A stretch of DNA of 64,000 nt from Tetragonia tetragonoides (GCA_038025085.1 CM076140.1:26382501-26446500); one strand, 5' to 3'; counted from the first letter of the stretch, positions 25,689-37,275 are shown. Notes: generated from the letters alone by a model not told the origin. Made by a program: numbers and translations.

Positions 25689-28600
25689 GAAAGCATCCAA
25701 ATATTTTGTTTGGATTCATTTGAGTGTGAACCTACACCTTGGATGTTTACAAGTGCAAACAAGCTTCAACTCAAGCTTCTGTATGCATTTACGCGTTATA
25801 AAAGCTCATACGAGTAGGGTGATAGAGATTGAGTTCTTTTGTGTTGTATATTAAGAGAAAGCACCCAATTGTTATTTTTGCATTCATTTGAGTATGAAAC
25901 TACACCAAGAATGTTGTAAAGTGCAAACAAGCTTCAACTCAAGCTTTTGAATGTATTTACGCGTTTTAAAAGCTCAGACGAGTAGGGTGAAAGAGATTTT
26001 AGTTTTTTTGTGTTGTATATTAAGAGAAAGCACCCAAATACTTTGTTTGGATTCATTTGAGTGTGAAACTACACCTAGGATGTTTATAAGTACAAACAAG
26101 CTTCAACTCAAACTTTTGAATGCATTTACGCGTTTTAAAAGCTCATACGAGTAGGGTGATTGAGATTGAGTTCTTCTGTGTTGTATATTAAGAGAAGCCA
26201 CCCAATTATTTTGTTTGCAGTCATTTGAGTATGAAGATACACCAAGAATATTTTAAAGTGCAAACAAGTTTCAACTCAAGCTTTTGAATGTATTTACGCG
26301 TTTTAAAAGCTCATACGAGTAGGGTGAAAGAGATTTGAGTTCTTTTGTGTTGTATATTCAGAAAAAGCATCCAAATACATTGATTAGATTCAATTGAGTG
26401 TGAAACTACACCTAGGAGGTTTACAAGTATAGACAAGCTTCAACTCAAACTTTTGAATGCATTTACGCGTTGTAACAGCTCTTACGATTAGGGTGATAGA
26501 GATTGAGTTTTTTGGGTTGTATATTAAGAGAAAGCATCCAAATACTTTGATTAGATTCATTTGAGTGTGAAATTACACCTAGGAGGTTTACAAGTACAGA
26601 CAAGCTTCAACTCAAACTTTTGAATGCATTTACGCGTTGTAACAGCTCTTACGACTAGGGTGATAGAGATTGAGTTTTTTGGGTTGTATATTAAGAGAAA
26701 GCACCCAATTGTTTTGTTTGCACTCATTTGAGTATGAAACTACACCAAGAATGTTTTAAAGGGCAAACAAGCTTCAACTCAAGCTTTTGAATGCATTTAC
26801 GCGTTATAAAAGCTGAGACGAGTAGGGTAAAAGAGATTTGAGTTTTTTTGTGTTGTATATTAAGAGAAAGAATCCAAATGCATTTTTTTGGATTCATTAT
26901 AGTGTGAAACTACATCTAGGATGTTTACAAGTACAAAAAAGCTTCAACTCAAGCTTTTGAATGCATTTACGCGTTTTAAAAGCTCATACGAGTAGGGTGA
27001 AAGAGATTTGAGTTCTTTTGTGTTGTATATTAAGAGAAAGCATCCAAATACTTTGTTTGGATTCATTTGAGTGTGAAAGTACACCTAGGATGTTTACAAG
27101 TACGAAAAAGCTTAAACTCAAACTTTTGAATGCATTTAAGCGTTTTAAGCTCATACGAGTAGCCTGAAAGAGATTTGAGTTCTTTTGCGTTGTATATTAA
27201 GAGAAAGCATCCAAATACTTTGTTTGGATTCATTTGAGTGTGAAACTACACCTAGGATGTTTACAAGTACAAACAAGCTTCAACTCAAGCTTTTGAATGC
27301 ATTTACGCGTTTTAAAAGCTCATACGAGTAGGGTGATAGAGATTGAGTTCTTTTGTGTTGTATATTAAGAGAAAGCACCCAATTGTTTTGTTTGCACTCA
27401 TTTGAGTATGAAACTACACCAAGAATGTTTTAAAGTGCAAACAAGCTTCAACTCAAGCTTTTGAATGCATTTACGCGTTTTAAAAGCTCATACGAGTAGG
27501 GTGAAAGAGATTTGAGTTCTTTTGCGTTGTATATTCAGAGAAAGCATCCAAATACTTTGTTTGGATTCATTTGAGTGTGAAACTACACCTAGGATGTTTA
27601 CAAGTACAAACAAGCTTCAACGCAAGCTTTTGAATGCAATTACGCGTTTTAAAAGCGCTTACTAGTAGGGTGAAAGAGATTTGAGTTCTTTTGTGTTGTA
27701 TATTAAGAGAAACCATCCAAATACTTTGTTTGGATTCAGTTGAGTGTGAAAATACACCTTGGATGTTTACAAGTACAAATAAGCTTCAACTCAAGCTTTT
27801 GAATGCATTTACGCGTTTTAAAAGCTCATACGAGTAGGGTGATAGAGATTGAGTTCTTTTGTGTTGTATATTAAGAGAAAGCACCCAATTGTTTTGTTTG
27901 CACTCATTTGAGTATGAAACTACACCAAGAATGTTTTAAAGTGCAAACAAGCTTCAACTCAAGCTTTTGAATGCATTTACGCGTTTTAAAAGCTCATACG
28001 AGTAGGGTGAAAGAGATTTGAGTTCTTTTGTATTGTATATTCAGAGAAAGCATCCAAATACTTTGTTTGGATTCATTTGAGTGTGAAACTACACCTAGGA
28101 TGTTTACAAGTACAAACAAGCTTCAACTCAAACTTTTGAATGCATTTACGCGTTTTAAAAGCTCATACGAGTAGGGTGATAGAGATTGAGTTTTTTGGGT
28201 TGTATATTAAGAGAAAGCACCCACATGTTTTGTTTGCATTCATTTTTGTATGAAACTACACCAAGAATGTTTTAAAGTGCAAACAAGCTTCAACGCAAGC
28301 TTTTCAATGCAATTACGCGTTTTAATAGCGCTTACGAGTAGGGTGAAAGAGATTTGAGTTCTTTTGTGTTGTATATTAAGAGAAACCATCCAAATACTTT
28401 GTATGGATTCATTTGAGTGTGAAACTACACCTTGGATGTTTACAAGTACAAATAAGCTTCAACTCAAGCTTTTGAATGCATTTACGCGTTTTAAAAGGTC
28501 ATACGAGTAGGTTGAAAGAGATTTGAGTTCTTTTGTGTTGTATTATAAAAGAAAGCGTCCAAATACTTAGTTTGGATTCATTTGAGTGTGAAACTACACC

Positions 28601-31600
28601 TACGATGTTTACAAGTAAAAATTAGCTTCAACTCAAGCTTTTGAATCCACTTACGCATTATAAAAGCTCATACGAGTAGGGTGAATGAGATTTGAGTTTT
28701 TTTGTGTTGTATATTAAGAGGAGGAATCCAAATACATTGTTCGGATTCATTTTAGTGTGAAACTACATCTAGGATGTTTACAAGTACAAACAAGCTTCAA
28801 CTCAAGCTTTTGAATGCATTTACGCGTTTTAAAAGCTCATACGAGTAGGGTGAAAGAGATTTGAGTTCTTTTGTGTTGTATATTAAGAGAAAGCATCCAA
28901 ATACTTTGTTTGGATTCATTTGAGTGTGAAAGTACACCTAGGATGTTTACAAGTACAAAAAAGCTTCAACTCCAACTTTTGAATGCATTTAAGCGTTTTA
29001 AGCTCATACGAGTAGCCTGAAAGAGATTTGAGTTCTTTTGCGTTGTATATTAAGAGAAAGCATCCAAATACTTTGTTTGGATTCATTTGAGTGTGAAACT
29101 ACACCTAGGATGTTTACAATTACAAACAAGCTTCAACTCAAGCTTTTGAATGCATTTGCGCGTTTTAAAAGCTCATACGAGTAGGGTGATAGAGATTAAG
29201 TTCTTTAGTGTTGTATATTAAGAGAAAGCACCCAAATGTTTTGTTTGCATTCATTTGAGTATGAAACTACAGCAAGAATGTTTTAAAGTGCAAACAAGCT
29301 TCAACTCAAGCTTTTGAATTTTTCGCGTTTTAAAAGCTCATACGAGAGAAAGAGATTTGAGTTCTTTTGTGTTGTATATTAAGAGAAACATCCAAATACA
29401 TTGTTTGGATTCATTTTAGTGTGAAACTACATCTAGGATGTTTACAAGTAAAAACTAGCTTCAACTCAAGCTTTTGAATCCACTTACGCGTTTTAAAAGC
29501 TCATACGAGTACGGTGAAAGAGATTTGAGTTTTTTTGTGTTGTATATTAAGAGAAAGAATCCAAATACATTGTTTGGATTCTTTTTAGTGTGAATCTACA
29601 TCTAGGATGTTTACAAGTAAAAATTAGATTCAACTCAATCTTTTGAATCCACTTACGCGTTATAAAAGCTCAGACGAGTAGGGTGAAAGAGATTTGAGTT
29701 TTTTTGTGTTGTATATTAAGAGAGAGAATCCAAATATATTGTTTGGATTCATTTTAGATTGAAACTACATCTAGGATGTTTACAAGTACAAAAAAGCTTC
29801 AACTCAAGCTTTTGAATGCATTTACGCGTTTTAAAAGCTCGTACGAGTAGGGTGAAAGAGATTTGAGTTCTTTTGTGTTGTATATTAAGAGAAAGCATCC
29901 AATTACTTTGTTTGGATTCATTTTAGTGTGAAACTACACCTAGGATGTTTACAAGTACAAACAAGCTTCAACTCAAGCTTTTGAATGCATTTACGCGTTT
30001 TAAAAGCTCATACGAGTAGGGTGAAAGAGATTTGAGCTCTTTTGCGTTGTATATTAAGAGAAAGCATCCAAATACTTTGTTTGGATTCATTTGAGTGTGA
30101 AACTACACCTAGGATGTTTACAAGTACAAACAAGCTTCAACTCAAGCTTTTGAATGCATTTGCGCGTTTTAAAAGCTCATACGAGTAGGGTGATCAAGAT
30201 TAAGTTCTTTTGTGTTGTATATTAAGAGAAAGCACCCAAATGTTTTGTTTGCATTCATTTGAGTATGAAACTACAGCAAGAATGTTTTAAAGTGTAAACA
30301 AGCTTCAACTCAAGCTTTTGAATTTTTCGCGTTTTAAAAGCTCATACGAGAAGTGTAAAAGAGATTTGAGTGCTTTTGTGTTGTATATTAAGAGAAAGCA
30401 TCCAAATACTTTGTTTGATTCATTTGAGTGTGAAACCACACCTAGGATGTTTACAAGTACAAATAAGCTTCAACTCAAGCTTTTGAATGCATTTACGCGT
30501 TTTAACAGCTCTTACGACTATGGTGATAGAGACTGAGTTCTTTTGTTTTGTATATTAAGAGAAAGAATCCAAATACTTTGTTTGGATTCATTTGAGTGTG
30601 AAACTACACCTTGGATGTTTACAAGTACAAACAAGCTTCAACTCAAGCTTTTGAATGCATTTACGCGTTTTAAAAGCTCATACGAGTAGGGTGATAGAGA
30701 TTGAGTTCTTTTGTGTTGTATATTGAGAGAAAGCACCCAATTGTTTTGTTTGCACTCATTTGAGTATGAAACTACATCAAGAATGTTTTAAAGTGCAAAA
30801 AAGCTTCAACTCAAGCTTTTGAATGCATTTACGCGTTTTAAAAGCTCATACGAGTAGGGTGAAAGAGATTTGAGTTCTTTTGGGTTGTATATTAAGAGAA
30901 AGCATCCAAATAATTTGTTTGGATTCATTTGAGTTTGAAACTACACCTAGGATGTCTACAAGTACAAACAAGGTTCAACTCAAGCTTTTGAATGCATTTA
31001 CGCGTTTTATAAGCTCATACGAGTAGGGTGAAAGAGATTTGAGTTCTTTTGTGTTGTATATTAAGAGAAAGCATCCAAATACTTTGTTTGGATTCATTTG
31101 AGTGTGAAAGTACACCTAGGATGTTTACAAGTACAAAAAAGCTTCAACTCTAACTTTTGAATGCATTTAAGCGTTTTAAGCTCATACGACTAGCCTGAAA
31201 GAGATTTGAGTTCTTTAGCGTTGTATATTAAGAGAAAGCATCCAAATACTTTGTTTGGATTCATTTTAGTGTGAAACTACACCTTGGATGTTTACAAGTA
31301 CAAACAAGCTTCGACTCAAGCTTTTGAATGCATTTACACGTTTTAAAAGCTCATACGAGTAGGGTGATAGAGATTGAGTTCTTTTGTGTTGTATATTAAG
31401 AGAAAGAACCCAAATGTTTTGTTTGCATTCATTTGAGTATGAAACCACACCTAGGATGTTTACAAGTACAAACAAGCTTCAACTCAAACTTTTGAATGCA
31501 TTTACGCGTTTTAACAGCTCTTACGACTATGGTGATAGAGACTTAGTTCTTTTGTGTTGTATATTAAGAGAAAGAATCCAAATACTTTGTTTGGATTCAT

Positions 31601-32667
31601 TTGAGTGTGAAACTACACCTTGGATGTTTACAAGTACAAACAAGCTTCAACTCAAGCTTTTGAATGCATTTACGCGTTTTAAAAGCTCATACGAGTAGGG
31701 CGATAGAGATTGAGTTCTTTTGTGTTGTATATTAAGAGAAAGCACCCAATTGTTTTGTTTGCACTCATTTGAGTATGAAACTACACCAAGAATGTTTTAA
31801 AGTGAACAAGCTCAACTCAAGCTTTTGAATGCATTTACGCGTTTTAAAAGCTCATACGAGTAGGGTGAAAGAGATTTGAGTTCTTTTGTGTTGTATATTC
31901 AGAGAAAGCATCCAAATACTTTGTTTGGATTCATTTGAGTGTGAAGGTACACCTAGGATGTTTACAAGTACAAACAAGCTTCAACTAAAACATTTGAATG
32001 CATTTAAGCGTATTAAGTTCATACGAGTAGGGTGAAAGAGGTTTGAGTTCTTTTGTGTTGTATATTAAGAGAAAGCATCCAAATATTTTGTTTGGATTCA
32101 TTTGAGTGTGAAACTACACCTTGGATGTTTACAAGTACAAACAAGCTTTAACTCAAGCTTTTGAATGCATTTACGCGTTTTAAAAGCTCATACGAGTAGG
32201 GTGATAGAGATTGAGTTCTTTTGTGTTGTATATTAAGAGAAAGCACCCAAATGTTTTGTTTGCATTCATATGAGTATGAAACTACAGCAAGAATGTGTTA
32301 AAGTGCAAACAAGCTTCAACTCAAGCTTTTGAATGCTTTACGCGTTTTAAAAGTTTATACGAGTAGGGTAAAAGAGATTTGAGTTCTTTTGTGTTGTATA
32401 TAAAGAGAAAGCATCCAAATACATTGTTTGGATTCATTTTAGTGTGAAACTATATCTAGGATGTTTACAAGTAAAAACTAGCTTCAACTCAAGCTTTTGA
32501 ATCCACTTACGTGTTATAAAAGCTCAGACGAGTAGGGTGAAAGAGATTTGAGTTTTTTTGTGTTGTATATTAAGAGAAAGAATCCAAATACATTGTTTGG
32601 ATTCATTTTAGTGTGAAACTACATCTAGGATGTCTACAAGTACAAAAAAGCTTCAACTCAAGCTTTT
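25689..32667 (+). repeat. Satellite array 2
   Basis: About 41 monomers of the same satellite in the same orientation. It resumes in register after the GAAAG duplication. It contains higher-order copy 3 (to about 27110), a compressed junction near 29340 where CATACGAGA is fused to GAAAGAGATTTG, and a segment at about 31900-32660 colinear with about 9040-9720. No genes. Confidence 0.97.
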
Positions 32668-33451
32668 TGATGCGTTAGCATCAGGTCATCAAGTTACGAG
32701 CGTGAGCATTAATGCATTAATCATGGCATTTGGGACTCTCTCACGTTTGAATGGTAATAATTCTGGTCCTAGAGGTCTTAGTGTCCTTTTGGCCACTTAA
32801 TCTAGGTTATGTCCGTACAAGATTAATCCGTACAAATAAACATTTGTGATTAGTGTTAGTTATAGTGCACCCTGCATGTAATTAGCATAATTAACAAATG
32901 TAATTAGTTGTTATTTGAATTCCCTAAGTAGTTGCTGAGTAAGGCGGGCCTAAGAGCACATGGGGTTGGTAAGGATGAAGAATGAGGCTCCTTACAGCTC
33001 ACCCACGTTTGTCCTTATGCAAGGACAAGCAACAGCTGTCAAGTGGTCCAAAACGGAAGGAAATGCGCTCCAAATTGTACTGCACGTATTTGGCTCATTT
33101 CTGGGCAAAATACTGAAGTTTCATTTTGCTTGGGCACTACTCTTGGACAGCTCACCCTTTCTAGAGTATTCTTAGGTTATTAGGGCACATTTGTGACCCC
33201 TATAAATATGTAAGAACAGCTGATGTAAAAGGCACTTGTTGATGAATGAAAAATACACGGCTGCTGCCTTCTTACAAATCTTGCGTTCTTTACAATAATC
33301 TTAGGGTTATTTGGTGAGCAAGTAGTATTCTTTATCCATAGCTTGGTGGTTTAATCCTTTATAGCTTTGGTGGTGATACTCATTATCCTTTCTTCTCTTA
33401 ATCCTCTGTTTTTGTTTACAAATTGCTAAGGTTGTAATTGCAAACGTATCA
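32668..33451 (+). repeat. Element D 5' LTR (784 bp)
   Basis: Begins TGATGCGTTAGCATCAGG and ends GCAAACGTATCA, immediately before the primer-binding site. A TATAAATA box at 33201-33208 precedes the probable transcription start. A 71-codon frame inside it is also present in the 3' LTR and is not considered a gene. Confidence 0.95.
33201..33208 (+). promoter_or_regulatory. TATA box of element D 5' LTR
   Basis: TATAAATA in context GTGACCCC-TATAAATA-TGTAAG, about 250 bp before the LTR end. The same box is intact in the 3' LTR at 37676-37683. Inferred promoter. Confidence 0.65.
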
Positions 33452-33453
33452 TT

Positions 33454-33465
33454 TGGTATCAGAGC
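33454..33465 (+). other. Element D primer-binding site
   Basis: TGGTATCAGAGC, two bases after the 5' LTR. Complementary to the 3' end of initiator methionine tRNA. Confidence 0.93.
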
Positions 33466-33618
33466 ATAGGTTTAACCTTAGCACCATTTTCTCTCATCAA
33501 AGTTCTCTCCTTTCTTGTCTTAATCACGTCCAAAGTTCCAATCTTTGAGTCACAAAAGAACCCATTTACAGCCCAAACACAATTCCTAGCTTAAACACAA
33601 CCAAACTCACAAACAGCC

Positions 33619-36600
33619 ATGGATGATGAACAAATACCCAGAAATTTAACTCTTGAGCAAGCTAAAGAGCTTAGGAGAGAAAGGGAGATGCGTGAGGTTA
33701 AGGAACAACTTAGCAACCTCACCCAACAAATGACTGATTTTCTCAACATTGATGGAGGTAGAGCTCGTGGTCGAGGTGATGATGATGGTTCTCTTAGTCC
33801 AAGGAGAAAAGATGAGCAATGGGGTGATTTAAAGTTTGAACCCCCTGATTTTGATGGTGGTAAAAACCCAGATGACTATTTGGAGTGGGAGCAACAAATG
33901 GGTAGATTGTTTGATACCAAGGGGTATAGTGAGGAAAAGAGTTTCAAAGTTGCTGTTTTGAAGCTCAAAAAGTATGCTTCTTTGTGGTATGAAAGCATGA
34001 AACTACAAAGAGAGCGTGAGGGTAAATCTAGGGTGCGTTCATGGCCCAAGCTTAAGAAAATCATGCACAAACGCTTTGTGCCCCCTTCCTATACTCAAGA
34101 TCTCTACCTCAAGCTCACAAATTTCAGTCAAGGAACTCTAAGTGTAGCAGATTACATTAGAGATTTTGAGCAACTACAAATCAGAACCGGCATTGTAGAG
34201 GATCCACAACTCTCAATTGCGCGTTTTATTTCTGGTTTAGACATCAATGTTGGTAATAGAGTTGAAGTACAGCCTTTTTGGTCTCTAGATGATGTATACA
34301 AGTTGGCTTTGAAGATTGAAAAGCAAGAGAAAGCTAAGAAACCAGCAGCAAAGCCCTCATTTAGGAGTTTTACTCCTCGGGCAGAAAGTTCTTCTAAAGG
34401 GAGCGAAAATGACAAAAGGTTTCCTAGAGATCCTAAGGCCAACAAGGATGCTCTTAGACCATCTCTCTCTAGGAAATGCTTCAAGTGTCAAGGCTATGGA
34501 CACTTTCAAGCTGAGTGCCCCAACAAGAGAGTGTTATCTCTCCGTGAGTATGATGAGCTTAGGCAATTGGATGACGATAAGGAGCAGAATGAAGAGCAAT
34601 CTATTGACGATGAATTGGACATTGAACCTGACCAAGGCTCACCTCTATTGGTGGTTCAAAGGGTCCTTCATGCTAGAGAGGCAGAGGAGACACTATCTCA
34701 AAGGGAGAAGATATTTCAAACCAAGTGCACCGTGAAAGAAAAGCTTTGCACTTTAATCATTGATGGCGGTTCTTGCACCAATGTGGCGTCTACTCTCATG
34801 GTGGAAAAGCTTGGATTGGCCACCAAAGAACACCCTCATCCTTATTCCTTGCAATGGTTAGAGAAGGGAAGCAAAGCCAAGGTAACAAAACAAGTCACGA
34901 TCCCTTTTTCGATTGGAAAAGTATACAATGATCAGATTTTGTGTGATGTGATCCCCATGGATGCTTGTCATTTGCTGTTAGGTAGACCTTGGTTATATGA
35001 TAGAAGAGTAATGCATGATGGCTTTAGAAATGTTTATTCTTTTGAGGTTCAGGGAAAGAAAATTAATTTGCAACCCGCAAAATCGTCTTTATGTGGGGGA
35101 ACGCAAGTTGGGGAGGGTTCTTCTGTTTCTAACTCATCAAAGCATGCTATGATTGTTAAAGGTGCTGATTTAGAGTATGAAATGGTGCATGGAAATGTTG
35201 TTTATATGCTGGTGTTGCTTGGGGAGAATGAGAACATTGTTGGAAAGCCTTTACATGCGTTAATGCAACCTTTGCTTGAAAAGTATGTCGACGTGTTCCC
35301 ATCTGATTTACCCCATGGTTTGCCACCCATTAGGGGCATAGAGCATCAAATAGACATTGTTCCGGGAGCCTCACTTCCTAACAAAGCAGCTTATAGGTGT
35401 AATCCCCAAGAGACTAAGGAGTTAAAACGTCAAGTAGAGGAGTTACTTGATAGGGGATACATTAGAGAGAGCATGAGTCCTTGTAGTGTACCAGCTCTCC
35501 TTGTGCCAAAAAAGGATGGAAGCATGAGAATGTGTGTTGATAGCCGTTCAATTAACAACATTACCATTAAGTATAGATATCCAATTCCTCGCTTGGATGA
35601 TATGCTTGATGAGCTGTTTGGTTCTTGTGTCTTCTCTAAAGTGCATTTGAGGAGTGGTTACCATCAAATTAGAATGAAGGATGGGGATGAATGGAAGACG
35701 GCCTTCAAGACGAAAGGAGGTCTTTATGAATGGCTTGTAATGCCATTTGGGTTGTCCAATGCTCCTAGCACATTCATGCGTCTTATGAATGAGGTATTGC
35801 GTTCCTTTATTGGTAAATTTGTTGTTGTGTATTTTGATGATATTCTCATATACTCTAAGAGTAATTCTGAGCATGTGCAGCACCTAACACGCGTTTTTGA
35901 GGCTCTAAGGCAATACAAGCTGTTTGCTAAGCTTGAGAAATGTGATTTCTTTGTTCCTAGTGTCACGTTTCTTGGTTACATTGTGTCCAAGGATGGTATA
36001 GCTGTTGATCCCAGCAAGGTTGAGGCGATTAAGACATGGCCTACTCCTACTAGCATCACGCAAGTAAGGAGCTTCCATGGGCTAGCTTCTTTTTACAGAA
36101 GATTCATCAAGCAATTCAGCTCTCTTTTAGCACCACTTACGGATTGTATGAAGAAAGGTGTCTTTGAGTGGACTCCCATGGCTCAAAATGCTTTTGAGGC
36201 CATCAAGGAAAGGCTTAGCTCCACCCCTATACTAGCTTTGCCTAACTTTGATCAACCATTTGAAGTGGAATGTGATGCTTGTGGAACCGGTACTGGAGCT
36301 GTTTTGGTGCAAAATAAGCGTCCTATTGCTTATTTCAGTGAGAAGTTGAATGGTTCAAGAGGGAATTACAGCACTTATGACAAAGAGTTCTATGCAATTG
36401 TGAGGGCTCTTGATCATTGGGCTCATTACTTAAAACCAAGGCAGTTCATTTTGCACTCTGATCATGAAGCGTTGAAGTATATTAATGGGCAGCACAAGTT
36501 GAGTTCAAGACATGCTAAATGGGTGGAATATCGTCAATCATTCTCCTTTGTATCTAAGTACAAAACTGGTGCAAGCAATGTGGTAGCCGATGCTTTATCA

Positions 36601-37275
36601 AGGCGACATTCTATGTTGTCTATCCTCGAGGCCAAGGTTTTAGGCTTCTCTTTCATACGGGAACTTTACAAAGATGATCCAGATTTCTCTCCCATGTTTG
36701 ATGGCAGCAAGGAGGTGGAAAAAGGCCCTTTTCACATTCATGAAGGGTTCCGTTTCAAGCACAACAGATTGTGTATCCCTAAGGGCTCGATTCGAGACCT
36801 ACTTATAAGGGAAGCTCACTTAGGAGGATTGGCTGGCCACTTTGGCATTGTGAAGACTCTTGAGGTCTTAAGTGAGCACTTTTATTGGCCAAGAATGCAA
36901 GGAGATTTAGTGTGGTTACACCTTAGGAAGGAGAGGTTTCCAGCAAAAAGAAAGCACAAGTTGATGCCCAGATCAGAAGGCCCTTTTAAAATCATCGAGA
37001 AGATCAACGACAATGCATACAAGCTTGAACTGCCTGGAGAGAGTTCAATTTCAGCAACTTTTAATGTGGGAGATCTGCTGCCTTATTTGGAGGATGAATA
37101 CCTTGATGATTTGAGGGCAAATCCAAAAAAAGTTGGGGAGGATGATGCGTTAGCATCAGGTCATCAAGTTACGAGCGTGAGCATTAATGCATTACTCATG
37201 GCATTTGGGACTCTCTCACGTTTGAATGGTGATAATTCTGGTCCTAGAGGTCTTAGTGTCCTTTTGGCCACTTAA
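33619..37275 (+). CDS. gag-pol: Element D Gag-Pol polyprotein, enzymatically defective
   Basis: 1218-codon ORF from ATG in context AGCCATGGATG. Domains: capsid ~71-230; zinc knuckle 287-300 (CFKCQGYGHFQAEC); aspartic protease with D382 in IIDGGSCTN; reverse transcriptase ~569-820 with YFDD at 738-741; RNase H with D886, E923, D948 and D991 present; integrase N-terminal zinc-finger histidines near 1067 and 1074; integrase C-terminal region from ~1098 (RSEGPFKIIEKINDNAYKLE). Two lesions: residue 676 is His where motif A of RT needs Asp (VHLRSGYHQ), and the zinc-finger cysteines plus the D,D,E integrase core are missing between WPRMQ and GDLVWLHL, in frame, roughly 280 residues by comparison with the family. 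The last ~43 residues come from the 3' LTR, as in CRM-type elements. No stop codon interrupts it, so Gag could still be made. Confidence 0.93.
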   Translation: MDDEQIPRNLTLEQAKELRREREMREVKEQLSNLTQQMTDFLNIDGGRARGRGDDDGSLSPRRKDEQWGDLKFEPPDFDGGKNPDDYLEWEQQMGRLFDTKGYSEEKSFKVAVLKLKKYASLWYESMKLQREREGKSRVRSWPKLKKIMHKRFVPPSYTQDLYLKLTNFSQGTLSVADYIRDFEQLQIRTGIVEDPQLSIARFISGLDINVGNRVEVQPFWSLDDVYKLALKIEKQEKAKKPAAKPSFRSFTPRAESSSKGSENDKRFPRDPKANKDALRPSLSRKCFKCQGYGHFQAECPNKRVLSLREYDELRQLDDDKEQNEEQSIDDELDIEPDQGSPLLVVQRVLHAREAEETLSQREKIFQTKCTVKEKLCTLIIDGGSCTNVASTLMVEKLGLATKEHPHPYSLQWLEKGSKAKVTKQVTIPFSIGKVYNDQILCDVIPMDACHLLLGRPWLYDRRVMHDGFRNVYSFEVQGKKINLQPAKSSLCGGTQVGEGSSVSNSSKHAMIVKGADLEYEMVHGNVVYMLVLLGENENIVGKPLHALMQPLLEKYVDVFPSDLPHGLPPIRGIEHQIDIVPGASLPNKAAYRCNPQETKELKRQVEELLDRGYIRESMSPCSVPALLVPKKDGSMRMCVDSRSINNITIKYRYPIPRLDDMLDELFGSCVFSKVHLRSGYHQIRMKDGDEWKTAFKTKGGLYEWLVMPFGLSNAPSTFMRLMNEVLRSFIGKFVVVYFDDILIYSKSNSEHVQHLTRVFEALRQYKLFAKLEKCDFFVPSVTFLGYIVSKDGIAVDPSKVEAIKTWPTPTSITQVRSFHGLASFYRRFIKQFSSLLAPLTDCMKKGVFEWTPMAQNAFEAIKERLSSTPILALPNFDQPFEVECDACGTGTGAVLVQNKRPIAYFSEKLNGSRGNYSTYDKEFYAIVRALDHWAHYLKPRQFILHSDHEALKYINGQHKLSSRHAKWVEYRQSFSFVSKYKTGASNVVADALSRRHSMLSILEAKVLGFSFIRELYKDDPDFSPMFDGSKEVEKGPFHIHEGFRFKHNRLCIPKGSIRDLLIREAHLGGLAGHFGIVKTLEVLSEHFYWPRMQGDLVWLHLRKERFPAKRKHKLMPRSEGPFKIIEKINDNAYKLELPGESSISATFNVGDLLPYLEDEYLDDLRANPKKVGEDDALASGHQVTSVSINALLMAFGTLSRLNGDNSGPRGLSVLLAT
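37125..37142 (+). other. Element D polypurine tract
   Basis: A-rich run then AGTTGGGGAGGA directly before the TGATGCG start of the 3' LTR. It lies within the polyprotein frame. Confidence 0.8.

Larger units (their letters stand above)
22217..27110 (+). repeat. Higher-order block, copy 3, split by element A
   Basis: Monomers before 22455 and after 25689 together reproduce the order of copy 1 from its position 331 onward: the GTTCGGATTC variant, then GGGTGATTGAGATTGAG near 26154, then the two GTTGTAACAGCTCTTACGA monomers near 26467 and 26636. The block therefore existed before element A inserted and gives a relative age for that insertion. Confidence 0.75.

Noticed and set aside
25346..25762. 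138-codon ORF crossing from satellite into the 5' LTR of element A.
   Set aside because: Fortuitous fusion of a satellite frame with the U3-coded gag tail. The start lies in the satellite and transcription from the LTR begins downstream.
31266..31698. 60-104-codon frames on both strands inside the satellite (for example 31384-31698, 12682-12942, 59425-59640).
   Set aside because: They shift with the monomer register and differ between copies only by repeat variation. They arise because one 169-bp frame happens to lack stops, and 169 is not a multiple of three, so longer frames change phase.
32960..33175. 71-codon ORF in each LTR of element D (also 37435-37650).
   Set aside because: Same sequence twice because LTRs are identical. 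No recognisable domain; lies across the promoter region.
34316..34735. 139-codon frame and several antisense frames inside element D gag-pol.
   Set aside because: Out-of-frame shadows of the polyprotein; the in-frame domains account for the sequence.
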